From Terribacillus halophilus (GTDB taxonomy: Bacteria > Bacillota > Bacilli > Bacillales > Amphibacillaceae), in contig NZ_LT727828.1 in NCBI RefSeq assembly GCF_900162685.1, positions 1,435,909 to 1,477,555 of the forward strand: DNA of 41,647 bases. The letters run 5' to 3'. Made by a program: the position numbers and the translations under genes. Below, piece after piece: positions 27,113 to 35,264 of the stretch. The notes below the pieces were generated by a model. The model was not told the DNA's origin, did not search any database, and saw only the letters and a program-made list of their open reading frames with translations. Numbering within the stretch: the first letter of the stretch is position 1; every line of letters starts with the position of its first letter.

Positions 27113-29469
27113 TAGCGATCCCCTCCTTTATGACGTAGCTTGATAAGCGAATAAATACCTAAAGCTGCAATGGCTAGTACTGTAATTTCGAATAGCGTAT
27201 CCAATCCGCGGAAGTCGACCAGGATGACGTTAACGATATTATCCCCGCCGCCCAGTTTGTACGAATACTTAACAAAGTAGTCGGAGATGGAAGGGAACAG
27301 ACGCTGACTGTAAGCTGCCAGTCCCACAAGCGTCATCATGAGTCCGCAGGCAGCAGCAATGATGATATTCGTAACTTTCTTCGATACTTTTTCTTTTCTG
27401 TCCCGCTCCATTTCCGGAAGGTGACGGAAGCATAGCAAGAAGAGAACTACTGTGATTGTTTCAATACTTAATTGCGTTAAAGCAAGATCTGGTGCCCGGA
27501 AGAGAACGAATAAAATCGATAAGCCATAGCCGACAACACCAAGGATAATGATAGCTGTCAGTTTCTTCTCAGACACTGTCGTACCAAATGCTGCTGTGAC
27601 CATAATCAGAGCTACCGCCAATTCAGGCAGACTTCCTGGCAAGGACACAGGAGAAACATCGATATTCGTAAGATCGAATGCATTCGTCCCGAATAAAATA
27701 GCTAATGTCACAACAGAAATGACACTGATAATGACCATATTGTATTGGCGGAGTGAACCGTTCACTAGGCGGTCATTAACTGTTTTAGTTTGTTTTTCAC
27801 TTAGCGTTAACAAGCCTCTGTAAATAGCATTACCAGACAGCTTTCCAGGAAGGATCTGATACAGACCTGCCCAGTATTTTCTTGTCAGGTAGAATGCGAT
27901 ACCAAGTATGACGACAACTAATGACATGACCAATGCAGGTTCTAAGCCATGCCAGAATTTAATGTGATGTTCTTTCATTGCTTCCCCGTAAACTGCGTTC
28001 GCAGCCGGGTGAAGCAAATGGTGACTAAACCAATTCGGGAAGATACTTATAATCACAACGCCGCAGACAAGCAAAATAGGTGAAATGAGCATGCCGAAAT
28101 TTGGATCATGCGCTTTTTCAGCTGTGTCCTTGTCCCGTTTTCCAGTAAACGTACCGAAGAAGAAGTACATACTGTAAACGAATGTGAATATACTTCCTGC
28201 TACAGCTGCGTACGGCACGACATGCATTAATACATCAGCGAATCCAGTGCTGAATGTACGCGTTTGCGCAAGCTCCCAAGAACTCGTGAAGAACTCTTCT
28301 TTACTTAAGAAACCATTTAATATCGGCAGCGGTACACCAGCCATTGAGAAGGAAGCGAGTACGCTAATAATTCCTGTGACCGGCATGAGCTTCCACAAGC
28401 CGCCAAGCTTGTTTATATTACGTGTGCCAGTTTCATGGTCGATGATTCCAACTGCCATGAACAAGCTTCCCTTAAATGTAGCGTGGTTTAAAATATGGAA
28501 CATGGCAGCAAATAGAGCAGCTTCTGTTCCGTACCCGATCATAGACATGATCATCCCAAGCTGGCTAATGGTAGAGTAAGCCAGTATGCCCTTTAAATCT
28601 GTTTGTCTGACCGCCATATAAGATCCCCAGAATAAAGTCAGAAGACCGATTATCGAGACGGCAATGAAGAATGATTCACTTTCTCTGAATACAGGAGTAA
28701 AGCGAAGAAGCAGGAATAAACCAGCTTTTACCATCGTGGCAGAATGCAAGTATGCGCTGACCGGTGTCGGTGCTTCCATTGCATCAGGCAGCCAGATATG
28801 GAAAGGGAACTGGGCTGACTTTGTACAAGCTGCCAGAAGCAGGAGAACAATAATAAGCGGGAACCAATCACTGCTTAGAATTAAGCTTCCTTCCGTGAGA
28901 ATGGTACGTATGCTTGTACTGCCTGTTACGATTTGCAGCAGAACCAAGCCTCCAAGCAAAGAAAAACCGCCCAGAACAGTAATTAGCAAAGATTTCATTG
29001 CACCATCGGTAGAAGCTTTTCTAGTAAACCAAAAACTGATTAATAAGAAGGAAGAAACGGAAGTCAGCTCCCAGAAAGTATATAGAGCATAAATATTATC
29101 TGAAGTGACAATACCAAGCATTGCCCCCATAAATAGAAGCAGATAGACATAAAAATGTCCGAGCCGCTCCTTCTTCGATAGATAATGAACGGAGTAAAAT
29201 GCTACTAGGGCTCCTATTCCGCTAATCAGTAAAGCGAAGAACAGAGCAAGTCCATCTGTATAAAATGTTAAATCCAGTCCAAGGGATGGAATCCAGCTGT
29301 AACGGTAGAATATGTCCGTATCTCCGCTGACAAGGAGTGTGAGGAAATAAATAAAAATAGATAAAGCAGTTGCGAATACTGCATATCCAGTATGTATCTT
29401 GGTTTTAAATCTTGCGATGAATGGGATGCACATAGCAATTATGAATGGCATCAGGATGGCAAAAATCAT
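27112..29469 (-). CDS. mrpA: Na+/H+ antiporter subunit A (MrpA/MnhA)
   Basis: MrpA is the largest Mrp subunit, 785 aa here (about 800 in B. subtilis). The N-terminal NuoL-like part shows FWELTSVSSFLLI with the TM5 glutamate, KSAQFPFHIWLPDAMEAPTPVSAYLHSATMVKAG with key Lys/His residues, and LNHATFKGSLFMAVG. The C-terminal NuoJ-like part has FRAPDLALTQLSIETITVVLF and ends NVILVDFRGLDTLFEITVLAIAALG. It lacks the MrpB domain (PGGGF-type motif) seen in fused MrpAB. GAGGAGG precedes ATG 29469. It heads a six-gene operon A-C-D-E-F-G. Confidence 0.96.
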   Translation of the reverse strand: MIFAILMPFIIAMCIPFIARFKTKIHTGYAVFATALSIFIYFLTLLVSGDTDIFYRYSWIPSLGLDLTFYTDGLALFFALLISGIGALVAFYSVHYLSKKERLGHFYVYLLLFMGAMLGIVTSDNIYALYTFWELTSVSSFLLISFWFTRKASTDGAMKSLLITVLGGFSLLGGLVLLQIVTGSTSIRTILTEGSLILSSDWFPLIIVLLLLAACTKSAQFPFHIWLPDAMEAPTPVSAYLHSATMVKAGLFLLLRFTPVFRESESFFIAVSIIGLLTLFWGSYMAVRQTDLKGILAYSTISQLGMIMSMIGYGTEAALFAAMFHILNHATFKGSLFMAVGIIDHETGTRNINKLGGLWKLMPVTGIISVLASFSMAGVPLPILNGFLSKEEFFTSSWELAQTRTFSTGFADVLMHVVPYAAVAGSIFTFVYSMYFFFGTFTGKRDKDTAEKAHDPNFGMLISPILLVCGVVIISIFPNWFSHHLLHPAANAVYGEAMKEHHIKFWHGLEPALVMSLVVVILGIAFYLTRKYWAGLYQILPGKLSGNAIYRGLLTLSEKQTKTVNDRLVNGSLRQYNMVIISVISVVTLAILFGTNAFDLTNIDVSPVSLPGSLPELAVALIMVTAAFGTTVSEKKLTAIIILGVVGYGLSILFVLFRAPDLALTQLSIETITVVLFLLCFRHLPEMERDRKEKVSKKVTNIIIAAACGLMMTLVGLAAYSQRLFPSISDYFVKYSYKLGGGDNIVNVILVDFRGLDTLFEITVLAIAALGIYSLIKLRHKGGDR

Positions 29470-29554
29470 GTATTGGCAATCCTCCTCAAGTGATTGATAG
29501 CAGCTAATAAATTTTGAAAGAAGTTCCTCAACAAATTAAACACTATTTCAAAGC

Positions 29555-29583
29555 ATACTATACCCAATTGTAAAGGAGTTCAA
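29555..29583 (-). promoter_or_regulatory. Probable SigA promoter of the mrp operon
   Basis: On the minus strand TTGAAC (29578-29583) and TAGTAT (29555-29560) are 17 bases apart, about 86 bases upstream of mrpA. The match is moderate. Confidence 0.6.
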
Positions 29584-29617
29584 GCCAACACTGCAACCAA
29601 GATGTGTCTACTTTATG

Positions 29618-29646
29618 AAAAAAGCCCTGCCATGCTGGCAGGGCTT
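29618..29646 (-). terminator. Terminator of sda
   Basis: A perfect 10-bp stem (29622-29631 with 29637-29646), loop of five, followed by six T on the minus strand, just downstream of the sda stop. Confidence 0.92.
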
Positions 29647-29660
29647 GCAGGAGATCATGT

Positions 29661-29801
29661 TTAACTAGTGTAACGGATCTTATGTGATAAGCCCCGTGAT
29701 TGAATTTCTTTTTCTATTAAGTGAATAAACTCTTGGCTCAAGTGGAGTTCGTTGGCCTTGTGGTAAGATTCGATCAGCAATTCGTCAGACATATGTTCCA
29801 T
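29661..29801 (-). CDS. sda: Sporulation checkpoint inhibitor Sda, 46 aa
   Basis: Sda binds histidine kinase KinA and blocks the phosphorelay when replication initiation or DNA integrity is disturbed. The 46-aa product reads like B. subtilis Sda: SDELLIESYHKA, then SQEFIHLIEKEIQSRGLSH, forming the helical hairpin that contacts the kinase. It is the same length as B. subtilis Sda. ATG 29801 follows AGGAGG eight bases upstream; the ATG at 29792 has no site. A promoter with an extended -10 lies at 29882-29910, DnaA-box-like sites at 29919-30017, and a terminator directly after. Confidence 0.95.
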   Translation of the reverse strand: MEHMSDELLIESYHKANELHLSQEFIHLIEKEIQSRGLSHKIRYTS

Positions 29802-29881
29802 CTTGCATTCCTCCTGATGGGAGATCTTAATACCTTGCAGATCTTTCTATGCGTGGGTTGGGGAGTTGATAAGTTATTAAT

Positions 29882-29910
29882 AATGTATCACGAAAAAAAA
29901 AGGCGGACAA
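29882..29910 (-). promoter_or_regulatory. Promoter of sda
   Basis: On the minus strand TTGTCC (29905-29910) and TACATT (29882-29887) are 17 bases apart, with TGA before the -10 giving the extended TGN form. A nine-T run lies in the spacer. The DnaA-box array begins nine bases upstream of the -35. Confidence 0.65.
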
Positions 29911-29918
29911 GGCGATAG

Positions 29919-30017
29919 TTATCTACATTAAACTGTTCATAACCTGTAGATAAATTGTTCATAACTGTTAATAATGACTGTTTCTTGCAGTGGATAATGT
30001 GGACATAGTTATCCACA
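29919..30017. promoter_or_regulatory. DnaA-box cluster upstream of sda
   Basis: There is one perfect box, TTATCCACA, at 30009-30017. Near-matches are TTATCTACA at 29919-29927 and, on the opposite strand, TGTTCATAA (29934-29942), TGTAGATAA (29945-29953), TGTTCATAA (29956-29964) and AGTGGATAA (29989-29997). The three middle sites are spaced 11 bases apart in the same orientation. In B. subtilis sda transcription is linked to DnaA. The rest of the 29802-30190 interval holds only the sda and yqeG promoters; I see no other gene. Confidence 0.8.
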
Positions 30018-30116
30018 AAGCGAAGTATGTAGAGATTTGTCGAAAGATTTTACTTCTAAAATGAGGTCCGAAGACTATACAAAAGTCGAAATTAAGCGAT
30101 TTGATGAAAGATTTTT

Positions 30117-30145
30117 TTGAAACCGTCGTAAAAATGCCTTATGAT
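30117..30145 (+). promoter_or_regulatory. SigA promoter of the yqeG operon
   Basis: TTGAAA (30117-30122) and TATGAT (30140-30145) are exactly 17 bases apart. Transcription would begin near 30152, about 40 bases before yqeG. Confidence 0.8.
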
Positions 30146-30190
30146 GGGTAAGTAACTGTTGAAGTGTACGAGAACGGAGGAATTCCACAA

Positions 30191-30706
30191 ATGCTAAAGA
30201 AGTTCTTGCCGAACGAGCATGTGAAGAGCATATTTGACATAAAACCGGAGAAATTGAAAGCGCAGGGAATTAAAGGAATCATTACGGACCTGGACAACAC
30301 ACTGGTCGCTTGGGACGTAGCGGATGCTACACCAGAAGTAACAGAATGGTTCCGGGAAATGCGCGCGCATGATATTAAAATTACGATTATATCTAATAAT
30401 AATGAACAACGGGTCAAACTCTTTTCTGAACCGCTTGATATCCCATTTGTTTACAGTGCCAGAAAACCGCTTGGACGAGCTTTCAAGCAGGCAGTAAAAC
30501 AAATGAAGCTGGAGAAGAATGAAATAGTTATGATCGGTGATCAGCTCCTAACAGATGTGTTAGGCGGGAATTTAGCTGGTTTCTATACGATAGTTGTCGT
30601 ACCGATCGTCAAAACGGACGGTAAGATTACAAAAATCAACCGGATGATTGAAAGACGGATACTAAATTACTTTAGAAGAAAAGGAAAGATAACGTGGGAG
30701 GAATAA
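30191..30706 (+). CDS. yqeG: YqeG family HAD-type phosphatase
   Basis: This 171-aa HAD-superfamily IIIA hydrolase has the nucleophile motif DLDNTL (about 32-37), motif II SNN (about 70-72), the Lys in RKPLGRAF and motif III GDQLLTDVLGGN (about 117-128). The physiological substrate is unknown in Bacillus; plant relatives dephosphorylate phosphatidylglycerophosphate. ATG 30191 has GGAGGA nine bases upstream; the GTG at 30164 has none. It heads the yqeG-yqeH-aroE-yhbY-nadD-yqeK-rsfS-yqeM operon, ending two bases before yqeH. Confidence 0.94.
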   Translation: MLKKFLPNEHVKSIFDIKPEKLKAQGIKGIITDLDNTLVAWDVADATPEVTEWFREMRAHDIKITIISNNNEQRVKLFSEPLDIPFVYSARKPLGRAFKQAVKQMKLEKNEIVMIGDQLLTDVLGGNLAGFYTIVVVPIVKTDGKITKINRMIERRILNYFRRKGKITWEE

Positions 30707-30708
30707 AT

Positions 30709-31812
30709 GTGGAAGAATTGATTTGCCAAGGCTGCGGCGCCCCAATTCAGACAGAGAATGCATCGCTGCCTGGGTATATCCCCGCATCAGCATTAGGGAA
30801 GAATGATGAAGTCATCTGTAAGCGCTGCTTCCGGCTAAAGCATTACAATGAAGTCCAGGATGTCGCAGTGACCGACGATGACTTCTTTACTTTGATTAGT
30901 GAAATTAGTAACAAAGACGGTCTCGTGGTGAAGCTCGTCGATATTTTTGATTTTAACGGAAGCTTCATCGGCAGTATCAAACGTCTAGTCGGAGACAAGC
31001 CAATCATCCTTGTTGGAAACAAAGTTGACTTGCTGCCAAAATCAACAAATCATGAGCGTGTCAAGCAATGGCTTCGCGGTGCTGCTAAGGAATATGGTAT
31101 TCAAGTAGCGGATGTGCATTTGATCTCGGCGAAGCGCGGAATTGGAATGGGCGAACTTGAGGATAGCATTCAAGAATTGCGCAAAGGTGAGGATGTATTT
31201 GTAGTTGGAAGCACAAATGTGGGTAAATCGACATTTATAAATGCTTTGATCAAACATTCCACTGGCATTAATGATGCAATCACAACATCGTATTTCCCTG
31301 GCACAACGCTCGGGTTTATTGACATCCCGTTGGATGATTCCAGTTCCCTTTATGATACACCTGGAATTGTCAACAGACAGCAGATTGCACATTATGTGAC
31401 AGACAAGGAATTGAAAACAGTTACACCGAATAAAGAGATTAAATCGCGTATCTTCCAATTAAATGAAAAGCAAACACTTTTCATCGGCGGACTAGCGCGC
31501 ATTGATTTTGAATCTGGTGAAAGACAGCCATTTGTTTGCTATTTCTCCAATGCGCTTGATATTCATCGAACGAAACTGGAGAATGCGAATGACTTGTACG
31601 AACGGCAGAAAGGGGAATTGCTCGCGCCGCCTCATAAAGATCAGCTCGAGAACTTCCCGGCGTTCCAGAAAGCTTCATTCCGCATAAAAGAACAGAAAAC
31701 AGATATCGTCATACCTGGACTCGGATGGATTACACTGACAGGGGAGCCTGCATCCATAACCGTGCATACACCGAAAGGCGTGCCAGCCACTGTACGCCGG
31801 TCGTTAATCTAA
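30709..31812 (+). CDS. yqeH: Ribosome biogenesis GTPase YqeH (circularly permuted)
   Basis: YqeH is needed for assembly of the 30S ribosomal subunit. The 367-aa protein begins with a four-Cys zinc finger (CQGC near 6-9 and CKRC near 35-38). Its GTPase motifs are in permuted order: NKVD (G4) and SAKRG (G5) first, then GSTNVGKST (G1), TT (G2) and DTPG (G3). A C-terminal RNA/protein-binding domain ends in VRRSLI. The start is GTG 30709, with GGGAGG seven bases upstream; the GTG at 30694 precedes that site. Confidence 0.96.
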   Translation: MEELICQGCGAPIQTENASLPGYIPASALGKNDEVICKRCFRLKHYNEVQDVAVTDDDFFTLISEISNKDGLVVKLVDIFDFNGSFIGSIKRLVGDKPIILVGNKVDLLPKSTNHERVKQWLRGAAKEYGIQVADVHLISAKRGIGMGELEDSIQELRKGEDVFVVGSTNVGKSTFINALIKHSTGINDAITTSYFPGTTLGFIDIPLDDSSSLYDTPGIVNRQQIAHYVTDKELKTVTPNKEIKSRIFQLNEKQTLFIGGLARIDFESGERQPFVCYFSNALDIHRTKLENANDLYERQKGELLAPPHKDQLENFPAFQKASFRIKEQKTDIVIPGLGWITLTGEPASITVHTPKGVPATVRRSLI

Positions 31813-31826
31813 GGGGGGAATTGTTT

Positions 31827-32666
31827 ATGAAGACGTTGAAGCTAGGCTTAATTGGCCATCCTGTAAAACATTCTTTATCACCATGGATTCATCACCAGTT
31901 TATGAAGCAAGCTGGTATAGAAGGAGAATATCATCTCTATTCAATTGAACCGGAAGTATTTGAAGAAAAGATTAGCAAATTACTGGAGAGCGGCATCAAC
32001 GGCTTCAATATAACGGTTCCATATAAACAGCGTATCATTCCGTTTTTGGATGAACTTGATCCAGATGCTGAAAAAATTGGTGCGGTCAACACGGCTGTAT
32101 ACAAGAATGGTAAATGGATTGGGTATAATACCGATGGAGCAGGATATGTCCGTGCTTTAAAACAGGTGTTACCTGCTGACAACAGTATGTCTCGCGTGCT
32201 TGTGCTCGGAGCAGGTGGAGCTGCCAGAGGGATTTATCGGGCATTAGTGACGGAAGGCTTTCCATATGTGGATATCTCCAATCGTACGCGCGAGAAGGCT
32301 GAACAGCTGCTGCAATTACAAGAGCCTGAAACAGTCACAGGAATTCTTACATTCGCGGAAGCTGAAAAACAAATAAAGGATTATGACATCATCATTCAGA
32401 CAACAAGTGTAGGTATGAGTCCAGGAGATAAGGAACAGATTGTTTCTTTATCTGGATTAAAACCTAATACCGTTGTAAGTGATATCGTATATAAGCCGAT
32501 TGAGACGAAACTTCTTCAATCAGCGAAGGAGCAAGGAGCAGTAATCCATCATGGTCACAGCATGCTGCTGTATCAAGCGCAATACGCGTTTGAGATATGG
32601 TCTGGCAAGCAACTAATCATTGGAGACTTGCTTGATCGGCTGGAACAAAAAGTAACGGAGGCATAA
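31827..32666 (+). CDS. aroE: Shikimate dehydrogenase (NADP)
   Basis: AroE reduces 3-dehydroshikimate to shikimate in aromatic amino acid synthesis. The 279-aa protein has the shikimate-binding HSLSPWIH (15-22), catalytic Lys67 in NITVPYK and Asp103 in NTDGAG. The dinucleotide loop is GAGGAARG (128-135), followed by NRT and the late HGHSMLLYQA segment. ATG 31827 follows AAGGGGGG 8-9 bases upstream; the frame extends further into yqeH, but without homology. It lies 14 bases after yqeH. Confidence 0.96.
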   Translation: MKTLKLGLIGHPVKHSLSPWIHHQFMKQAGIEGEYHLYSIEPEVFEEKISKLLESGINGFNITVPYKQRIIPFLDELDPDAEKIGAVNTAVYKNGKWIGYNTDGAGYVRALKQVLPADNSMSRVLVLGAGGAARGIYRALVTEGFPYVDISNRTREKAEQLLQLQEPETVTGILTFAEAEKQIKDYDIIIQTTSVGMSPGDKEQIVSLSGLKPNTVVSDIVYKPIETKLLQSAKEQGAVIHHGHSMLLYQAQYAFEIWSGKQLIIGDLLDRLEQKVTEA

Positions 32667-32667
32667 T

Positions 32668-32958
32668 ATGTTAACAGGTAAGCAAAAGAGATTTCTACGT
32701 GCAGAGGCACATCATTTAAAACCGATCTTCCAAGTAGGAAAAATCGGCGTGAACGATAATATGATTGTTCAAATCAGTGAAGCATTGGAAAAGCGGGAAC
32801 TAATTAAAGTGAGCCTGCTGCAAAATTGTATAGAAGATAAAGACGAGGTAGCGGAGGCAATTGCAGCGGGAACAGACGCGCACGTTGTTCAAATTATCGG
32901 CAGCACAATCGTCCTATATAAAGCATCTCGGGAGAATAAGCAAATCAAGCTGCCATAA
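32668..32958 (+). CDS. yhbY: CRM-domain RNA-binding protein YhbY/YqeI
   Basis: This 96-aa protein consists of one CRM domain, a fold that binds pre-ribosomal RNA. It shows the typical LTGKQKRFLRAEAHHLKPIFQVGKIGVN opening, with a GxxG-like loop, and the C-terminal VQIIGSTIVLYKASRENKQIKLP strand. It is probably a 50S assembly factor. ATG 32668 has CGGAGG eight bases upstream, inside the aroE end; one base separates the aroE stop from this start. Confidence 0.95.
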   Translation: MLTGKQKRFLRAEAHHLKPIFQVGKIGVNDNMIVQISEALEKRELIKVSLLQNCIEDKDEVAEAIAAGTDAHVVQIIGSTIVLYKASRENKQIKLP

Positions 32959-32969
32959 AGGAGTACCTT

Positions 32970-33539
32970 ATGAGAAAAGTCGGGTTATTGGGCGGCACAT
33001 TTGATCCGCCGCATATAGGACATCTATTTATTGCACAAGAAGTCCAGCGCCGGCTAGGACTAGATGAAGTTTGGTTCATCCCAGCTTATGAAGCGCCTCA
33101 TAAGGCAAAGTCCAATACCGATGCAGATCTGCGTTTGCAGATGGTTCAAGCTGCAATTAATGATAATCACCGGTTTCGCATGAATGCGATCGAGGTAGAA
33201 CGTTTAGGTAAATCGTATACGTTTGATACAATAAAGCTATTACAGGAGAAGCATCCAAATACTGCATTTCACTTTATCATTGGTGCCGATTTGGTTGAAA
33301 GCCTGCACACATGGCATCATATTGATGAATTAGTCAACATGGTGACCTTCGCAGGTGTTGGCAGACCTGGCTATAAGTTGGAGACTGTCTACCCGGTTAC
33401 CTATATCGAGATACCCCAACTTGAGATTTCTTCAAGTATGATTCGGTCTCGCATCGAACAAGGCGCCTCTGTGCGCTATCTGGTCCCAAATGCAGTGTTT
33501 GATATGATAAAGGAGCAAGAGCTGTATGCAGAGAGATAA
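32970..33539 (+). CDS. nadD: Nicotinate-nucleotide adenylyltransferase
   Basis: NadD converts nicotinate mononucleotide plus ATP to deamido-NAD, an essential NAD step. The 189-aa protein has the nucleotidyltransferase motif GGTFDPPHIGH (8-18), the WFIPAYEAPHK substrate segment, FIIGADLVESLHTWH and the C-terminal ISSSMIRSRI (the second HxGH-class signature). AAAGGAG lies 7-8 bases before ATG 32970. Its 3' end overlaps yqeK by 14 bases. Confidence 0.96.
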   Translation: MRKVGLLGGTFDPPHIGHLFIAQEVQRRLGLDEVWFIPAYEAPHKAKSNTDADLRLQMVQAAINDNHRFRMNAIEVERLGKSYTFDTIKLLQEKHPNTAFHFIIGADLVESLHTWHHIDELVNMVTFAGVGRPGYKLETVYPVTYIEIPQLEISSSMIRSRIEQGASVRYLVPNAVFDMIKEQELYAER

Positions 33540-34098
33540 AGCATTGGCAATCGTTGAAAAGCAATTAAAAAAACCCCGATATGAGCATACCATTCGCGTA
33601 ATGGAGACGAGTATAAAGCTCGCGGAAAAGTATGGTGCAGATGTGAAGAAAGCAGAAATAGCGGCCATTTTTCATGACTATGCGAAATATCGTCCGCTTC
33701 AAGAGATGCAGCGTTGGATTGAAATAGAGCGGCTTCCGAAAGACTTATTAGATTACCACCACGAATTGTGGCATGGACCGGTAGGCGCATTAATGGTAGA
33801 ACGGGAAGTTGGCATCAGTGATCCAGATGTACTGCATGCGATAACCGTGCACACAACTGGCTGTGCAGGGATGTCTGTATTAGATAAAGTTGTATTTTTG
33901 GCCGACTACATCGAACCTGGCCGCGCATTTCCTGGCGTAGATGAAGTGCGAAAGGTTAGTGAAGATGATTTAGACAAAGCGTGCTGGATGGCATCACGCA
34001 ACACGATCAACATGCTCGTCTCGTTGCATCGGAAAGTGTACCCGGATACGTTCCACGCTTATAATGATTTATTAAATCCTAATGGAGGTAACGCTTAA
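33526..34098 (+). CDS. yqeK: HD-domain hydrolase YqeK (Ap4A hydrolase)
   Basis: YqeK-family HD proteins hydrolyse the alarmone diadenosine tetraphosphate symmetrically to ADP. The 190-aa protein has metal-binding His21, the His50-Asp51 pair in FHDYAKYRP, the WHGPVGA histidine, HTTG and the later DYIEPGRAFPGVDEVRK family segment. ATG 33526 overlaps nadD by 14 bases, and its own stop shares TAATG with rsfS. The fusion-like packing with nadD suggests linked nucleotide metabolism. Confidence 0.95.
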   Translation: MQRDKALAIVEKQLKKPRYEHTIRVMETSIKLAEKYGADVKKAEIAAIFHDYAKYRPLQEMQRWIEIERLPKDLLDYHHELWHGPVGALMVEREVGISDPDVLHAITVHTTGCAGMSVLDKVVFLADYIEPGRAFPGVDEVRKVSEDDLDKACWMASRNTINMLVSLHRKVYPDTFHAYNDLLNPNGGNA

Positions 34099-34454
34099 TG
34101 GAAAGTATTGATTTAGCACAAATAGCGGCAAATGCCGCAGACGCAGTAAGAGGGGAAGATGTAGTACTAATGGAGATGACAGAAGTCTCCCTCATTGCTG
34201 ATTATTTCATGATTTGTCATGGTACGAGCGAAAGACAAGTTCAAGCGATTGCAAGACGTATTAAAGAGAAAGCCGAGGAAGCTGGCGTCGAAGTAAAACG
34301 GCTGGAAGGGTTGGAGCAGTCTCGATGGGTGCTTGTTGACCTTGGCGACGTGGTTTGTCACGTATTCCACGTTGATGAAAGAAGATATTATAATCTGGAA
34401 CGCCTGTGGGGAGATGCACCGCAAGTGGAGCCAGTATTTTCTCAGGAAAGCTAA
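34098..34454 (+). CDS. rsfS: Ribosomal silencing factor RsfS
   Basis: RsfS (RsfA/Iojap, B. subtilis YqeL) binds ribosomal protein uL14 and blocks subunit joining when nutrients run low. The 118-aa protein has the DUF143 hallmarks SLIADYFMICHGTSERQVQAIA, EGLEQSRWVLVDLGDVVCHVF and ERRYYNLERLWGDA. ATG 34098 overlaps the yqeK stop by one base (TAATG), and its stop overlaps yqeM in the same way. Confidence 0.97.
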   Translation: MESIDLAQIAANAADAVRGEDVVLMEMTEVSLIADYFMICHGTSERQVQAIARRIKEKAEEAGVEVKRLEGLEQSRWVLVDLGDVVCHVFHVDERRYYNLERLWGDAPQVEPVFSQES

Positions 34455-35212
34455 TGGCAGCTTATGAACGGCTTGCTGCCGTCTATGAGCGGCTTATGCA
34501 AGATGCACCGTATGAAGAATGGCAGCAGTTTATGCAGAAAATATTTCAACGATACGCAAAGATTTCCATTAAAACGGTAGCAGATTTGGGCTGTGGTACG
34601 GGATATGTGACCAGGCAGCTTGCAGAATCAGGTTATCAGATGACAGGAATTGACCAATCTGAAAATATGCTTGCTTATGCTGCTAGCATGGACGACAAAC
34701 AAGCTGTCCGTTGGGTGCAGCAGGATTTGCGTTCGTTGGAAAACATTCAGGCAGATGCGGCTATCAGTATGTTTGATGTGGTCAACTATATTACGTCACC
34801 AGAAGATGTACAAGCAGCTTTCGGACGGATTTGGGATATGCTTGCTCCAGGCGGAGTCTTTCTATTTGATGTACACACAATAAGACATATCGAAGAAGAT
34901 TTGGCTGGGGAGTTGTTCGCAGAGGTACATGAGGATCTTGCCTATACATGGTTCTGTGAAGCAGGACAAGAACAAGGTGAAGTATTTCATGACCTCACTT
35001 TCTTTACGAAAGAACTCGAGTCAGAAAAGTATGACCGATTTGACGAATACCACCACCAGCGTACATATCTGCCAGATACGTATAAAAAGTGGCTTGAATC
35101 AGCAGGATTCCAGGTTTGCGGACTATTTGGTGACTTTGATATAGAAAAAACAGAGCAATTGGAGCAGGCGGATCGACTCTTTTTCGCTTGTTTGAAAAAC
35201 CAGGAGGCATAA
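34454..35212 (+). CDS. yqeM: Class I SAM-dependent methyltransferase YqeM
   Basis: This 252-aa methyltransferase has an unknown substrate. Motif I is ADLGCGTGYVTRQLAESGYQ (about 41-60). It is followed by GIDQSENML, QQDLRSL, an SMFDVVNYI motif IV-like segment and a C-terminal beta-rich lid (HHQRTYLPDTYKKWLESAGF). ATG 34454 starts MAAYERLAAVYERLMQ, the family pattern, and overlaps the rsfS stop (TAATG). It ends the operon; its stop codon lies in the terminator loop. Confidence 0.9.
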   Translation: MAAYERLAAVYERLMQDAPYEEWQQFMQKIFQRYAKISIKTVADLGCGTGYVTRQLAESGYQMTGIDQSENMLAYAASMDDKQAVRWVQQDLRSLENIQADAAISMFDVVNYITSPEDVQAAFGRIWDMLAPGGVFLFDVHTIRHIEEDLAGELFAEVHEDLAYTWFCEAGQEQGEVFHDLTFFTKELESEKYDRFDEYHHQRTYLPDTYKKWLESAGFQVCGLFGDFDIEKTEQLEQADRLFFACLKNQEA

Positions 35213-35232
35213 TGCTGCAACCTGGTTTTTTT
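35196..35232 (+). terminator. Terminator of the yqeG-yqeM operon
   Basis: AAAACCAGG (35196-35204) pairs with CCTGGTTTT (35221-35229), followed by more T. The 16-base loop contains the yqeM stop codon. Confidence 0.8.
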
Positions 35233-35264
35233 GTGCAGGAATAAAGGGGGATTTGTCGAAAGAT

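Noticed and set aside
28184-29092. Two plus-strand frames (131 and 142 codons) opposite mrpA
   Set aside because: They are antisense to the membrane-helix codons of mrpA, with no start signals and no recognisable protein.
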